This document shows positions 1-9,130 of a DNA stretch of 20,480 bases, one piece after another. The position numbers were made by a program, and so were the translations under genes. Source of the stretch: Rachicladosporium sp. CCFEE 5018 (Eukaryota > Ascomycota > Dothideomycetes > Cladosporiales > Cladosporiaceae); assembly GCA_002077045.2 (NCBI GenBank), contig KZ111204.1:58684-79163 (forward strand). Reading direction: 5' to 3'. A model generated the notes under the pieces. The model ran no database searches and was not told where the DNA came from. It was given only the letters and a program-made list of their open reading frames with translations. Numbering within the stretch: the stretch's first letter is position 1; the number at the start of each line of letters is the position of its first letter.

Positions 1-1352
1 GATGTGTGGATCACAAAGAAGGTGGAATCGTGGCGGTGAAGATCATTCGCAACAAGAAGAGATTTCATCAGCAGGCGTTGGTAGAGGTTGGGATCTTGGG
101 GAGGTTGGGCGAATGGGTGAGTGATCATGCTCCAGCACATCTCAAGTCGAGGTGTACCCATACTGACAAACGCGAACAGGACCCTCACGGTGCCCACGCC
201 ACCCTCTCGATTACGACCTCCTTCTACTTCCGCTCTCATCTCTGCATCGTTACGCCATGCCTGAGCATCAACCTCTATGAGCTAATTCGTAGCCACAACT
301 TCACTGGCTTCCCACTGCCACTCATCCGCCGCTTCACCCGCCAACTCCTCGCATGTCTAGTCCTTTTGCAGACAAAACGCATCATCCACTGCGATCTCAA
401 ACCCGAGAACATCCTCCTGTGCGACGCCCGCAAAGCCGACGTCCGCGTCATAGACTTCGGCAGCTCGTGTCGCGAAGAAGAGAAAGTCTACACCTACATC
501 CAATCTCGCTTCTACCGCTCACCAGAAGTCATTCTCGGCTCCTCCTACGGGCTTGGTATAGACATGTGGTCTCTGGGCTGCATCCTCGCCGAGCTCTGGA
601 CCGGCTACCCCATCTTCCCAGGCGAGAACGAGCAAGAGCAGCTCGCCTGCATCATGGAGATCTTCGGCCCACCTGATCGATTCCTGGTCGAGCGCTGTAG
701 CAGGAAAAAGCTCTTCTTCGACTCGGTCGGCAAGCCTCGTGTCACGGTGTCTAGTAAAGGCCGAAGACGCAGACCCAGCAGCCGCACGCTCTCGCAAGCT
801 CTGAAGACTGACGACGAGGCCTTCATTGACTTTATCGCGAGATGTCTGCGTTGGGATCCAGACCGGCGCATGAAACCCGACGAAGCTATCAGTCATCCTT
901 TTGTGACTGGTCTACCAATGCCCTCAGCGCAGCCACAGCAACGTCTCGGTATCCCTGACGAGGCGCGCAGAGCTGCTAGGCCGCGAGCGACTGGGCCGTC
1001 AAGCCCGACAAAGCGCACACAGCAGCAGCAGGTCCCACTTACACCCAAGCGACTCCCAACCACAAACAGCATCCCCGCAGCCGCCGCGCAAGGCAGTCCC
1101 GCAAAGCCACCGACACTACGCTTCGCATCTGACAGCGGAGCGACGGCTCGGAGACATAGCAGTATCACGAGTCTGAACACCGCTACGACTGTTGCTGGTA
1201 GTAAGAGGGCTAGCAATGGCGCTGTGCTTGCCGGCAACCCGGCGGTAAACGGGAATGCGAATGCTGGAAGGAGTGGGCTGGCGATGTTGGCGGCTGTCGC
1301 TGCTAGTAGTGGGAGCGGGACGCCTGGGGGTGGGGGACGTTGGAGGAGCTAG
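1..1352 (+). CDS. DYRK-family protein kinase, Pom1-like (5' end outside the window)
   Basis: This is the C-terminal part of a dual-specificity tyrosine-regulated kinase; the family controls cell polarity and cell-cycle timing in fungi. The visible protein has 428 residues from exons 3-116 and 180-1352. The intron at 117-179 begins GTGAGT, has a TACTGAC branch site at 161-167 and ends CAG. Counting from the first visible codon, the ATP-binding lysine is in VAVK (K13), the catalytic loop is HCDLKPEN (108-115), the magnesium motif is DFG (130-132), and the activation loop carries the DYRK signature YTY (142-144) followed by SRFYRSPE. HCD in place of HRD is normal for DYRKs. The region RSHLCIVTPCLSINLYELI closely matches what I recall of fungal Pom1 orthologues. 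The kinase domain ends near HPFVTG (277-282). A low-complexity tail of about 145 residues follows, rich in Ser, Thr, Ala and Gly. The N-terminal regulatory region and the glycine-rich loop lie before base 1. Pom1 rather than Yak1 is my preferred subfamily. Confidence 0.9.
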   Translation, partial: CVDHKEGGIVAVKIIRNKKRFHQQALVEVGILGRLGEWVSDHAPAHLKSRCTHTDKREQDPHGAHATLSITTSFYFRSHLCIVTPCLSINLYELIRSHNFTGFPLPLIRRFTRQLLACLVLLQTKRIIHCDLKPENILLCDARKADVRVIDFGSSCREEEKVYTYIQSRFYRSPEVILGSSYGLGIDMWSLGCILAELWTGYPIFPGENEQEQLACIMEIFGPPDRFLVERCSRKKLFFDSVGKPRVTVSSKGRRRRPSSRTLSQALKTDDEAFIDFIARCLRWDPDRRMKPDEAISHPFVTGLPMPSAQPQQRLGIPDEARRAARPRATGPSSPTKRTQQQQVPLTPKRLPTTNSIPAAAAQGSPAKPPTLRFASDSGATARRHSSITSLNTATTVAGSKRASNGAVLAGNPAVNGNANAGRSGLAMLAAVAASSGSGTPGGGGRWRS

Positions 1353-1702
1353 GGTCATGGTAACAAAGAAGAGGCGGATGGGACCTTTTGGCCAAGCTGC
1401 TGGCGGTTTGTGGGATGGTGAGATTAAGTGCAAGCACGGTGATGTGTATAGGCACTCAAGTAGTCCTAGTTCCAGGTCGAGAGCATGAAGTCCTGAGACT
1501 CGGGCGGTGAATGCAACCCGATCTCTGACTATGGATCTGCATCCCCCCCATTGCGAGTAAAGTCGATGCTTTTTCAGTCTGATCTGCAAGTAAGGCGTGA
1601 GCCTAGTATATACATATCTGATCCCTCGAACGAATCACTACATCCGCTGTGCGATCGTGCACCCTTTCGTGCATCGTCGAGTGTGGTCTCTGTACCATAT
1701 TC
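1353..1702. other. Convergent intergenic region
   Basis: This is the shared 3' space between the DYRK kinase (+) and the indoleamine dioxygenase (-). It should hold both 3' ends. I see no supported gene, RNA or repeat in it. Confidence 0.6.
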
Positions 1703-3175
1703 CTACACATAGCACAATCCTCCACTGTCTCCCTCGTCAGCGCTCCACACTCCAGCCAACCCAGGACACCCGCTCTTCCGTTCCATCCTCTCAGCAGCAT
1801 CCAACACCTTCCCATTGTCACCCTTCTCCTTACTCAGCAGCCTCTTAACCCAACCCTGCACAGCGGGCTCACTCGTCTCATCCCTCGCTTGACGCAAGAA
1901 AGGTATAAGCGCGCTCCCGCCCGTGCCGCGCAAAGTCTTCTTCTCAGCAGGTCTCAGCGCAAGCTCAATGCCCTGCTCCTTGGCTTTCTGCTTCTCGGCA
2001 GCCGCAACAGCTGCAGCCTTGGCCTTCTTCGCGGCAGCAGAGGGGATGAGGATATAGCGCGAGACGATCTGGATGTGCTGGTCCCTGAGCGCGGAGAGCA
2101 TGGCTAGACAGGCGTCGAAAGCTACGCTCAGCTCGGCGTTGGAGGCGTGGTCGTCCACGAAAGAGCGCAGATTGGCGATTTCGGCGACGTGGGCGAGGAA
2201 GCGCGCGTGGGGGCCGGGCATGTAGCGGCGCATGTCGTGAATGAAGTTTGCGCTGCTTGGGACAGATTTCTTGGCCTGCGGAGCAGCGGCTGAATCTGTG
2301 GACGGCTTGGTGCCAGTGACGCGGTGCTCAACGCCGAGCACTAGGTCGAAGAATTGGAAGATGCTGCTCTGTGCATTACTGCCGCCAGCGTACTGGACAA
2401 AGCGTTGCTTGTACATTGGTCCGCCGTCGTCGAAGATGACGCCGTTGGGCAGCCCGGCGTCGCCCATGTTCTTGCTTCCGGCCAAGAAGGGGCGGATGCG
2501 GTTGTAGAAGACGTAGGGATCGCAGTTCTCGGCCATCCTGGAGAGGAGCATGCCGAGGTCGTCGAGGATCTCAGCGAAGGACCGAAGCGCGGCAGTAACG
2601 GTCGAGACGTTGTTCGTACGGGCGGCGGAGATAGCATCGAGCATTAGTGGGATTGCTGCAGCGCCGCGCGCTTCGAAGGCAACACTGACCAGGTAGAACC
2701 ACTTTTCGTCGAGGCTACCGGTAAAGGTGTGTAGCATGTCGAGGTTGGCGAGAGTGCTACTCTCCTCGACTGGGAAGATGGGCTTCCAGTTCCAGAGCAC
2801 GACTGCCGCGTAACTAGCCACGGTTGGTAGCTCGAGGTGAGCGCATGTCTGCTTGAAGGGGATCGTCACGGGTGGTGGGATGCGAGAAGCTGGCTTGGGA
2901 CCGCACCAAATGTAGGCATGTGTAATGAAGGCCAGGATGCTGTAAGCACGTCGCCACTCCGGCTCGGAGGTGAGTTTATTGGTGCTCAAGACAGGCAGAT
3001 CGTCGACGACACCACGAAGGCGTTTACTGAGGATCAGACCTTGGAGGTCTGCGACAATGCGCTCCCACGGGGCATAGTATGAGTTTGGAAGGCGTTGGAG
3101 GGGCGGAATCGAAGAGAGGAAGCCGGTCAGAGGCGAGACGGCATAGTCCTCGAGAATTGGGATGGAGCGGTTCAT
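1703..3175 (-). CDS. Indoleamine 2,3-dioxygenase (BNA2-like)
   Basis: This heme enzyme opens the indole ring of L-tryptophan to N-formylkynurenine, the first step of the kynurenine route to NAD in fungi; it acts in the cytosol. It is a single exon of 490 residues with no apparent intron. The family landmarks appear in order: the small N-terminal domain (1-130), KWFYLVSVAFEARG (158-171), YVFYNRIRPFLAGSKN (221-236) with the distal-pocket Phe/Arg, the AGGSNAQSSIFQFFDLVLG stretch (263-281), and LRDQHIQIVSRYILIP (363-378), in which H367 matches the proximal heme ligand (H346 in human IDO1). GTGGSALIPFLRQARDET (417-434) closes the active site. An Ala/Lys-rich loop (379-416) between the last two motifs is longer than I recall for human IDO1. 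Fungi often carry several IDO paralogues, so this copy need not be the main NAD enzyme. No partner gene of the pathway is adjacent. Confidence 0.93.
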   Translation of the reverse strand: MNRSIPILEDYAVSPLTGFLSSIPPLQRLPNSYYAPWERIVADLQGLILSKRLRGVVDDLPVLSTNKLTSEPEWRRAYSILAFITHAYIWCGPKPASRIPPPVTIPFKQTCAHLELPTVASYAAVVLWNWKPIFPVEESSTLANLDMLHTFTGSLDEKWFYLVSVAFEARGAAAIPLMLDAISAARTNNVSTVTAALRSFAEILDDLGMLLSRMAENCDPYVFYNRIRPFLAGSKNMGDAGLPNGVIFDDGGPMYKQRFVQYAGGSNAQSSIFQFFDLVLGVEHRVTGTKPSTDSAAAPQAKKSVPSSANFIHDMRRYMPGPHARFLAHVAEIANLRSFVDDHASNAELSVAFDACLAMLSALRDQHIQIVSRYILIPSAAAKKAKAAAVAAAEKQKAKEQGIELALRPAEKKTLRGTGGSALIPFLRQARDETSEPAVQGWVKRLLSKEKGDNGKVLDAAERMERKSGCPGLAGVWSADEGDSGGLCYV

Positions 3176-4413
3176 GATGGCGGAAGGGAATTATCTCTTT
3201 GCCAGACGCAGGCTTGCGACGTCGGAGGACCAGATGGTACGTCCACGCTGCAAGCCCAGCCGTTGGTGATCCTAGAGAAAGACTCCTGTCGTCCGTATGT
3301 GACGAGGCAGTCGCTTCAAATACTATTGATGAAGATCAAATCTGTGAAGAGTGTCGGATTGCCTCTCGCTCAAAGATCGGGCGATATTTTCCTGTCTCCT
3401 GTGGTTGGGCGTAAGTTTCGCAGAACTCCAGTGATTGCTCCGATGAATAAGGTATAAGTGAGGGCGAATGTGTTGTGATGTTTCAGCGCAAAGGTACAGA
3501 ATAGAGTTTTGGTCTTGACAATGGAACGTTCGATGTCGGGCAGATGTGTATGACGGAGCAGCGGGGCGAATGATGAGGTCGGGACAATGCGGATCAGCGG
3601 CAGGTATGAATCATTGTTAATACTAAGCATTCACTCGTCGATGGACTTTGCGGGTACATGTTAATGTGACGACTCCGCAAGACGCATTCGCAGTTCATGC
3701 TGCTGAACAAGCACGCGACAGCTGAGAAATCATCATCCTGACCTTGAGGTAACGCCGATGTAGGCGCTTAGTGGCAACGGCGAGCACGTGCTCGCCAATG
3801 TTCACAACTACATCGCTATCTACACAATTCTCGGTCATTTTGATCGCTTCGCACAGGTGACAGTGTGTGACGTTCGCTGCTTTCTATGTGCTTGAAGCCT
3901 CAATGTCCACTATTGCGCCTATGTCTTGGCACATCCCAACAGGCGTGCTCTGCCCCTGCCTGACGGACACGCAGAGTCTGAGACGGGCTTAGCTTCATGG
4001 TCCTGCTCTCGGTTGCCGCTGCAGCTGTCTTCTTCACACAGGATGTTCGCTGAAATATCAAGGCCCGTGCTTCGTCGTGGCCTCACTATTAGTCTCTGAT
4101 CGCCGACCAGACGATTGCGATCGCGGCCGTCCTGTTCAACCGACGAAGTTCGTACCGATCTACGTTCCGAGACATGGTGGCTGCCACGTCTTGTAGCGTT
4201 CGAGCTTGAACACAAGTCCTGGCGACTTGCTGCCACTGTAGCAGAGCTGCTCCGTAAGCCTAGTGGTCCGAGCTCGTGCGACAGTAGGTCATTCGAATCG
4301 CCAGGCTGCTGCACTCGTGCCCTTCATGGCCCGCAGCGTCAAAAGTGCTTTTCATGGCGCAACGCCTATGTGGGTCGAAATGGAATAGCCGCTTGTCACA
4401 AGACGCAGACATG
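3176..4413. other. Intergenic region upstream of the IDO gene
   Basis: These 1.2 kb lie between the CDK8/SSN3 stop codon and the IDO start codon, both on the minus strand, so they should hold the SSN3 3' end and the IDO promoter. The longest open frames here (minus 3919-4314, 131 codons; plus 3095-3457, 120 codons) have Ser/Arg-rich composition and resemble no family I know. I see no tRNA, repeat or transposon remnant. Confidence 0.5.
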
Positions 4414-5658
4414 TCATATCTCCCTCATCTTCTTGCTCATCGGTGGTCGAAGACTATCATCCGGCGCGCCAGCTCTCTTCGTCCCCGACATCGTCCCGTT
4501 CCCGATCTCATGGGCTTCGGTACTCACTTTCCTAGCGGGGTACTTTTGCTCCAGTCCTTCGAAACAATTCCAGCTAGGCGGTGCCGTGTTGCCATCTGCG
4601 CCAATGAACAGCGGATGCTGCAGCGCTTGCTCTGCGGTCATGCGTTTCAGCGGATCGTACTCCAATAACTTCCTCAGTAAATCGACGGCAGTATCGTCGG
4701 GTGGACCACCAGTGTAGTTGTTGCTGCTGACGACATTGCGATACCACTTCTCGAGCGTAGCAGGTCTGTTGACCGCAGGATTGTGCATCGAGACAGATTG
4801 TAGGTTTTGGTACTCCGGCATCGCGGTCAGCAGCGGCCAGTCCTGTTTCTTGGGCAGTCCGAGCACTTCGGCGATCTTACCCATCTGATTGCGTTGGAAA
4901 GGCACAGTCTTCTTGGAGTCTTGCTTCGCCTCCTCGCCTTTGAAGATCGGTCGCAACGACAGCAATTCCGCAAAGATGCAGCCAACTGCCCACAAGTCGA
5001 TGGCTGGAGTATAATGCCTACTACCGAGAAGCAATTCGGGCGCGCGATACCATATAGTCACCACGACCTTATCGCCAGTGAACAGGGCATGCAGAGGCTT
5101 GTAGAAGAGGCGGGCGAGACCGAGATCGCCAATCTTGATTGCCCCACCAGAGGTTACCATGATGTTCGCGGGTTTCAGATCACGATGAATGACCCAGTTC
5201 TGATGGAGGTAGAGCAGACCTGAAAGCAGCTGATGCATGATGCTCTTGAGGCAGCTCACCAGTATTGGAGTCCGAGGAAGCAGGCTGTGATGGTGGATGA
5301 TCTGTAGGAGATCGTGCTCTGCGTACTCGAAGACCATGAAGATGCATTTGCTCTCCAAAATAATCTCGACCAGATGGATCAGTGCTGGATGTGACAGCTC
5401 GGTGCACAACGCCATCTCGCGGATCGCTGACTGCGATATGCCAGTGTACTGAAGCTCGCCTTCCTTGTCAGGCTTGAACTTCTTGATCGCAAAGGCTTCA
5501 ATGGTTCGTCCCGAAGGATGAATGGCAGGCGAAGCGTTGGCATTGCCGCGTTTGTTGATTGCTTTGTAGACACGGCCATATGTGCCACTGCTAATGAAGC
5601 CCACGATGTCGTAGAAGTCGTTGATATGCCGTTGTGGCGCATACGGCGTGCCGTTCAT
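4414..5658 (-). CDS. SSN3: CDK8-type Mediator kinase (SSN3/SRB10)
   Basis: This is the cyclin-dependent kinase of the Mediator CDK8 module. With cyclin C it phosphorylates the RNA polymerase II CTD and transcription factors in the nucleus. It is one exon of 414 residues. It shows the Gly-rich loop SSGTYGRVY (23-31), catalytic K59 in FAIKKFKPDKEGE, the cyclin-contact helix SQSAIREM (75-82, the fungal CDK8 version of SMSAIRE), HRDLKPAN (158-165), DLG (178-180) and VTIWYRAPELLLGSRHYTP. The insert KGEEAKQDSKKTVPFQRNQM (240-259) is diagnostic for CDK8 against other CDKs. The tail SGTKRAGAPDDSL (391-403) is also typical of ascomycete SSN3. No phosphorylatable T-loop threonine is evident, as expected for CDK8. 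A stretch of about 17 residues (40-55) expands the beta2-beta3 turn. I chose the Met at 5658 because the kinase domain follows within 15 residues; an extra upstream exon cannot be excluded. Confidence 0.95.
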   Translation of the reverse strand: MNGTPYAPQRHINDFYDIVGFISSGTYGRVYKAINKRGNANASPAIHPSGRTIEAFAIKKFKPDKEGELQYTGISQSAIREMALCTELSHPALIHLVEIILESKCIFMVFEYAEHDLLQIIHHHSLLPRTPILVSCLKSIMHQLLSGLLYLHQNWVIHRDLKPANIMVTSGGAIKIGDLGLARLFYKPLHALFTGDKVVVTIWYRAPELLLGSRHYTPAIDLWAVGCIFAELLSLRPIFKGEEAKQDSKKTVPFQRNQMGKIAEVLGLPKKQDWPLLTAMPEYQNLQSVSMHNPAVNRPATLEKWYRNVVSSNNYTGGPPDDTAVDLLRKLLEYDPLKRMTAEQALQHPLFIGADGNTAPPSWNCFEGLEQKYPARKVSTEAHEIGNGTMSGTKRAGAPDDSLRPPMSKKMREI

Positions 5659-6580
5659 CTTCGTAGTCGAAGAAGCGTCGACATCTGTGTCTGATCAGTC
5701 TGCCGTGTGTCCGATGCGCACATCCCCCGTATCGAAGCTCGTTTGCCAGGCGAGCATTCGTTTGATGCGTTCACCCTCGCGAGACAATGAATATGAGATG
5801 GGGGTACTCTGGGTAGCATACGATTTGGATTATCTGTCTTGGAAGCATGATCAAACTGCTCAACTTCTAGCGCTTGCCTTTCTAGTGCTGCTTTGACAGC
5901 AGCATTCACCGACAGCGCCGGCATGACTGCACATTCGGCGATTTGCTGGCTAATCGGTTGATGATCCTGCCGCGCATCTAGCGTCGCTCCGTTCTTCCGG
6001 ATGGATGAAGGTTCGCATGCGCCGTGCTAGTGGCGGCTATCTGGTTTTTGATATCGCGGTTGAAGCCCTTATCCGCGAGGCTTCTATACCACTGTTTCGT
6101 GCGTTTCCCGAATACATGTCAGCGTCAGCTGATCAGAAACCAAGCATGCGCAAGAGGCGTGATTGTGTCAAACGGCGAGGGCCTGAATGTCATGCCAAGA
6201 CCCGGCTGACTAGCAGTTGACAGTACGGCAGCGATACTGAGGATGCACAGCGACCATCAGAACTACCAGAGATGCCCAGGACGTGGAGATGAGACTTGTG
6301 TGTCTCTGCTTGGTTGTGATGGTCTATGGAAGGCACATCGTGAAGTGAAGGGGTGCCACTGCCGCGTGCAGGTTACAGGGCTTCGGCGGCCGGAACCGTT
6401 GGTGCCGAGCGATCTCGAGCTTCTTCCAAGGTTCGATCGGAGCATCATAGCACCGTATTCAGCAATATCTTGTTGACCGTCTTCTGGATAACACTTCGTC
6501 GACAAGCAGATCGCGGTATTGTTTATCAGTCTACTGCAGTGCCGTCACCCCTGATTTGAGCTTGCGGTGGAGCGCTAGCA
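5659..6580. other. Divergent promoter region between SSN3 and the Vps73-like transporter
   Basis: This 922-bp region separates two divergently transcribed genes and presumably holds both promoters and 5' leaders. Several short open frames (such as minus 5655-5924 and plus 6005-6220) show no recognisable protein and no intron signals that link them to either neighbour. I see no repeat or RNA gene. Confidence 0.5.
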
Positions 6581-8158
6581 ATGACGGGCGGCAACGGCAT
6601 CTTCAAAGACCTGACTCCAAGGTTCGTGTTCGTCTTGGTCATTTCGACCATCGGACCTCTCCTCTTCGGCTATCACTTGGCCGAGCTGAACGCGCCTCAA
6701 GATGTGATCACTTGCGTACGGAAGTCGATAGGCGCCTCTGCATGGACCCGCGTGACGACCCACTTTCGGTCGAGGGAAGCAGAGAGCCTTCTCCCACAAT
6801 GCATACCGATGGACCCAGGGCAATTCGGGTTAGTGAGCTCGATATTCACTTTAGGTGGGCTCGTGGGAGCACTCACGGCAGGCCCAGTCAGTGCGAAGCA
6901 AGGTCGCTTGCGGGCAATGATTTTCAATACGAGCTTCTACGTTGTTGGTGCAGTGATTGAAGCTCTTGCGCCGAACCTCTCGACGATGGTGATTGGACGT
7001 GTAATTTCAGGATTAGGTGCGGGAGCTTCACTGGTAGTAGTACCCATCTGGATCAGCGAGACAGCGCCGCCGGGCGCGAAGGGGTTCTGGGGAGCAGGTA
7101 CTCAGATCATGACGAACGTGGGGATTCTGATCGCGCAGGTGCTGGGATTCTTCCTCAGCAGAGGTTCGCTGTGGAGATTCATCCTACTCGCGGCTGGGAT
7201 GATTGCATTCATTCAGGCGATCGGTCTGCTCGTTGGTGGCCAAGAGAGTCCGAAGTGGCTGGCTGAGAATGGAAGGGGCCCAGAGGCGAAGCGTGCGCTG
7301 CGCAGACTACGCGGGCACACCGCAGACATTGACGAGGAAATTCATGGCTGGGGATCACACGACTCGGCACAAGATCTGGATGACGAGCGAGAAGCACTGA
7401 TGGGAAGCGAGGATACAGGGGTGAACAAGCAGGGCGACAGTCTTGGTGATGCCTTGCAAGAAGGCCTTCACCAAGTCAAGTCTACCAGCAAAGCTGCGGC
7501 TCAGGATGCACTTGGTGTTTTTGCTGTTCTACAAGATGCGAACTCGCGGCCGGCCATAATCGCAGTTATGGGTGTGATGCTCGCCCAGCAGCTCTGTGGG
7601 ATCAACAGCATTGTCATGTACGGTGTCTCCTTACTAGCTGGCCTACTTGAGTCCAACTCTGCCCTCCTCAACATACTCGTTGCAGTGCTGAACATCTTCG
7701 TCACGACAGCTGCGGCACCACTGCCAGACAAGATCGGTCGGAAGGCGTGTCTACTCATCAGCATAGCAGGCATGGGAACCAACTCGATACTGCTGGGAAT
7801 CGGGATCATGAAGCAGATACCGCTGCTGTCGGCGATTGCGGTGCTGGTATTCGTCGCATCGTTCGGCATTGGGCTGGGGCCTGTACCCTTCATCCTATCA
7901 TCTGAGCTTGTAGGCCCAGAGGCAGTTGGCGCCACGCAATCCTGGGCTCTGGCAGCGAACTGGGTGAGCACGTTCGCCGTTGCACAGTTCTTCCCCTTGG
8001 TGAATGCGAACCTACCTGCGGGACACGTCTACTTCATATTCGCAGGCTTTGCGCTATTCTTCGGAATCTTCGTCGCATGGCGAGTCCCTGAGACGAGAGG
8101 TAAGGGGAACGCTGATGAGGTGTGGGGGAGGGGGAAAGTCGTTGCTCGGCAAGACTGA
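6581..8158 (+). CDS. MFS sugar-porter family transporter, Vps73/YBR241C-like
   Basis: This is a 12-segment major facilitator of the sugar-porter family, 525 residues in one exon. LLFGYHLAELNAPQ in the first segment (27-40) is the hallmark, as I recall it, of the Vps73-like vacuolar subgroup. After it come a lumenal loop with CIPMDPGQFGLVSSIFTLGG (74-93), GRVISGLGAG (139-148), the PESPRW-type motif QESPKWLAENGR (221-232), QQLCGINSIVMYG (336-348), the second motif-A copy PDKIGRK (382-388) and the closing PETRGK (503-508). The first motif-A copy is degenerate (AKQGR, 105-109, where DRxGRR is canonical). The central cytoplasmic loop (about 232-310) is long and acidic and contains DEREALM (268-274), which resembles an acidic dileucine vacuolar sorting signal. 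Substrate and direction of transport are unknown; a vacuolar monosaccharide carrier is the usual inference for the group. The start ATG lies directly before GGNGIFKDLTPRF, a plausible short N-terminus. Confidence 0.88.
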   Translation: MTGGNGIFKDLTPRFVFVLVISTIGPLLFGYHLAELNAPQDVITCVRKSIGASAWTRVTTHFRSREAESLLPQCIPMDPGQFGLVSSIFTLGGLVGALTAGPVSAKQGRLRAMIFNTSFYVVGAVIEALAPNLSTMVIGRVISGLGAGASLVVVPIWISETAPPGAKGFWGAGTQIMTNVGILIAQVLGFFLSRGSLWRFILLAAGMIAFIQAIGLLVGGQESPKWLAENGRGPEAKRALRRLRGHTADIDEEIHGWGSHDSAQDLDDEREALMGSEDTGVNKQGDSLGDALQEGLHQVKSTSKAAAQDALGVFAVLQDANSRPAIIAVMGVMLAQQLCGINSIVMYGVSLLAGLLESNSALLNILVAVLNIFVTTAAAPLPDKIGRKACLLISIAGMGTNSILLGIGIMKQIPLLSAIAVLVFVASFGIGLGPVPFILSSELVGPEAVGATQSWALAANWVSTFAVAQFFPLVNANLPAGHVYFIFAGFALFFGIFVAWRVPETRGKGNADEVWGRGKVVARQD

Positions 8159-8264
8159 GCCTTGTATTCAGCGATAGCATCTACGACATAACGGCAATAG
8201 CGAGTGGCAGCCTGATGCAACAGATTCGTGCTGCTGTCATCCAGTTGTGTTCCTCAGGTCTTGA

Positions 8265-8272
8265 TATATAAA
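8265..8272 (+). promoter_or_regulatory. Possible TATA box of RRP46
   Basis: TATATAAA lies about 140 bp upstream of the RRP46 start codon, in the 252-bp gap after the transporter. The sequence matches the consensus, but AT-rich octamers occur by chance and no transcript start is known. Confidence 0.35.
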
Positions 8273-8410
8273 CGGTGAAGATGCTGTGCCTGTCAATGCT
8301 GTCCGTCATATGTTCAATCTTGGCATTTTGAACTTTTGACATGTGAACTCTTTGTCGAACCAAACTTTTAAAGATACTAACGTCCCGCGCATACAAGACC
8401 GGCCTCCGCC

Positions 8411-9130
8411 ATGCCACACATAACAACCTCCCCTCTCCAACGAGCAGACGGCTCAGCGACCTTCACATCAAACCTTTACAGCATCCTAGCCGGCGTCAAC
8501 GGCCCAGTCGAAGTCCAACGCCGCGATGAGCTCCCCGAAGAAGCCTACATCGAAGTCAACATCCGCCCCGGCTCGGGCGTAGGCACACCCCGCGAGCGAC
8601 ACCTCGAAAGCATTGTGGCATCAGTCTTGCGCAGTGTCATATTAGTGCACCTGCATCCGCGAATGCTCATACAAGTCACACTACAAGTGCTGCAAGAGCC
8701 GAGTGAGAAGTTGATGAAGGGGAGGGGAGAAGTGGCTTTGTTGCCGAGTCTGCTGAACGCTGCGTTCCTGGCGCTGGTGGATGGGGGGATGCCTCTGGAG
8801 ACTACGATGAGCGCTGTGCTTGTTGCTGTGGATGCGACGGGCGGGGTGGTGGCAGAGCCTTCGATTAAGGAGCTGCTCGCTTGTAAAAGCGTGCATGCGC
8901 TGGCGTACGATATGCAGGGAGATTTGCTGCTGGATCAGTCTACTGGCGTGTTTGACATGGCCACTTGGGAGAATGTGGCAGATTTAGCTTCCCAGCGATG
9001 CAAATCTGCAATCACCGGCAGCCAAGACACAGACGAGATGCGAGACGAAGAGCAGTATGCGGAGCCCTGGTTACGCAACACCCTGGAGGAGAAGGTACGG
9101 GCTGCCAATGCCTGGCGAGAGCAGACATGA
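8411..9130 (+). CDS. RRP46: Exosome core subunit RRP46 (RNase PH-like)
   Basis: RRP46 is one of the six RNase PH-fold subunits that form the ring of the RNA exosome, which processes and degrades RNA in nucleus and cytoplasm. The ring subunits are catalytically inactive in fungi and act as a channel. The gene is one exon of 239 residues, the usual RRP46 size. The opening RADGSATFTSNLYSILAGVNGPVEVQRRDELP (11-42) is the RRP46 version of the RNase PH N-terminal strand. It is followed by AYIEVNIRPGSGVGTPRERHLE (45-66), HPRMLIQVTLQVLQE (82-96), LLPSLLNAAFLALVDGGMPL (110-129) and SAVLVAVDATGGVVAEPS (134-151). The phosphate-binding arginines of active RNase PH are not evident. The C-terminal 40 residues are charged and less conserved. 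The gene is tandem to the transporter upstream, with a 252-bp gap. Confidence 0.92.
   Translation: MPHITTSPLQRADGSATFTSNLYSILAGVNGPVEVQRRDELPEEAYIEVNIRPGSGVGTPRERHLESIVASVLRSVILVHLHPRMLIQVTLQVLQEPSEKLMKGRGEVALLPSLLNAAFLALVDGGMPLETTMSAVLVAVDATGGVVAEPSIKELLACKSVHALAYDMQGDLLLDQSTGVFDMATWENVADLASQRCKSAITGSQDTDEMRDEEQYAEPWLRNTLEEKVRAANAWREQT

Noticed and set aside
1116..1589. Minus-strand open frame of 157 codons at the end of the DYRK gene
   Set aside because: It is mostly antisense to the low-complexity kinase tail, with no domain and no splice link to another gene.
4115..4717. Plus-strand open frame of 200 codons
   Set aside because: It overlaps the 3' end of SSN3 on the other strand, has no recognisable domain and begins in noncoding sequence, so it is an antisense shadow.
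5655..5924. Possible upstream exon of SSN3 on the minus strand
   Set aside because: The frame ends just before the SSN3 ATG, its sequence is not like known SSN3 N-termini, and I saw no convincing donor-acceptor pair.
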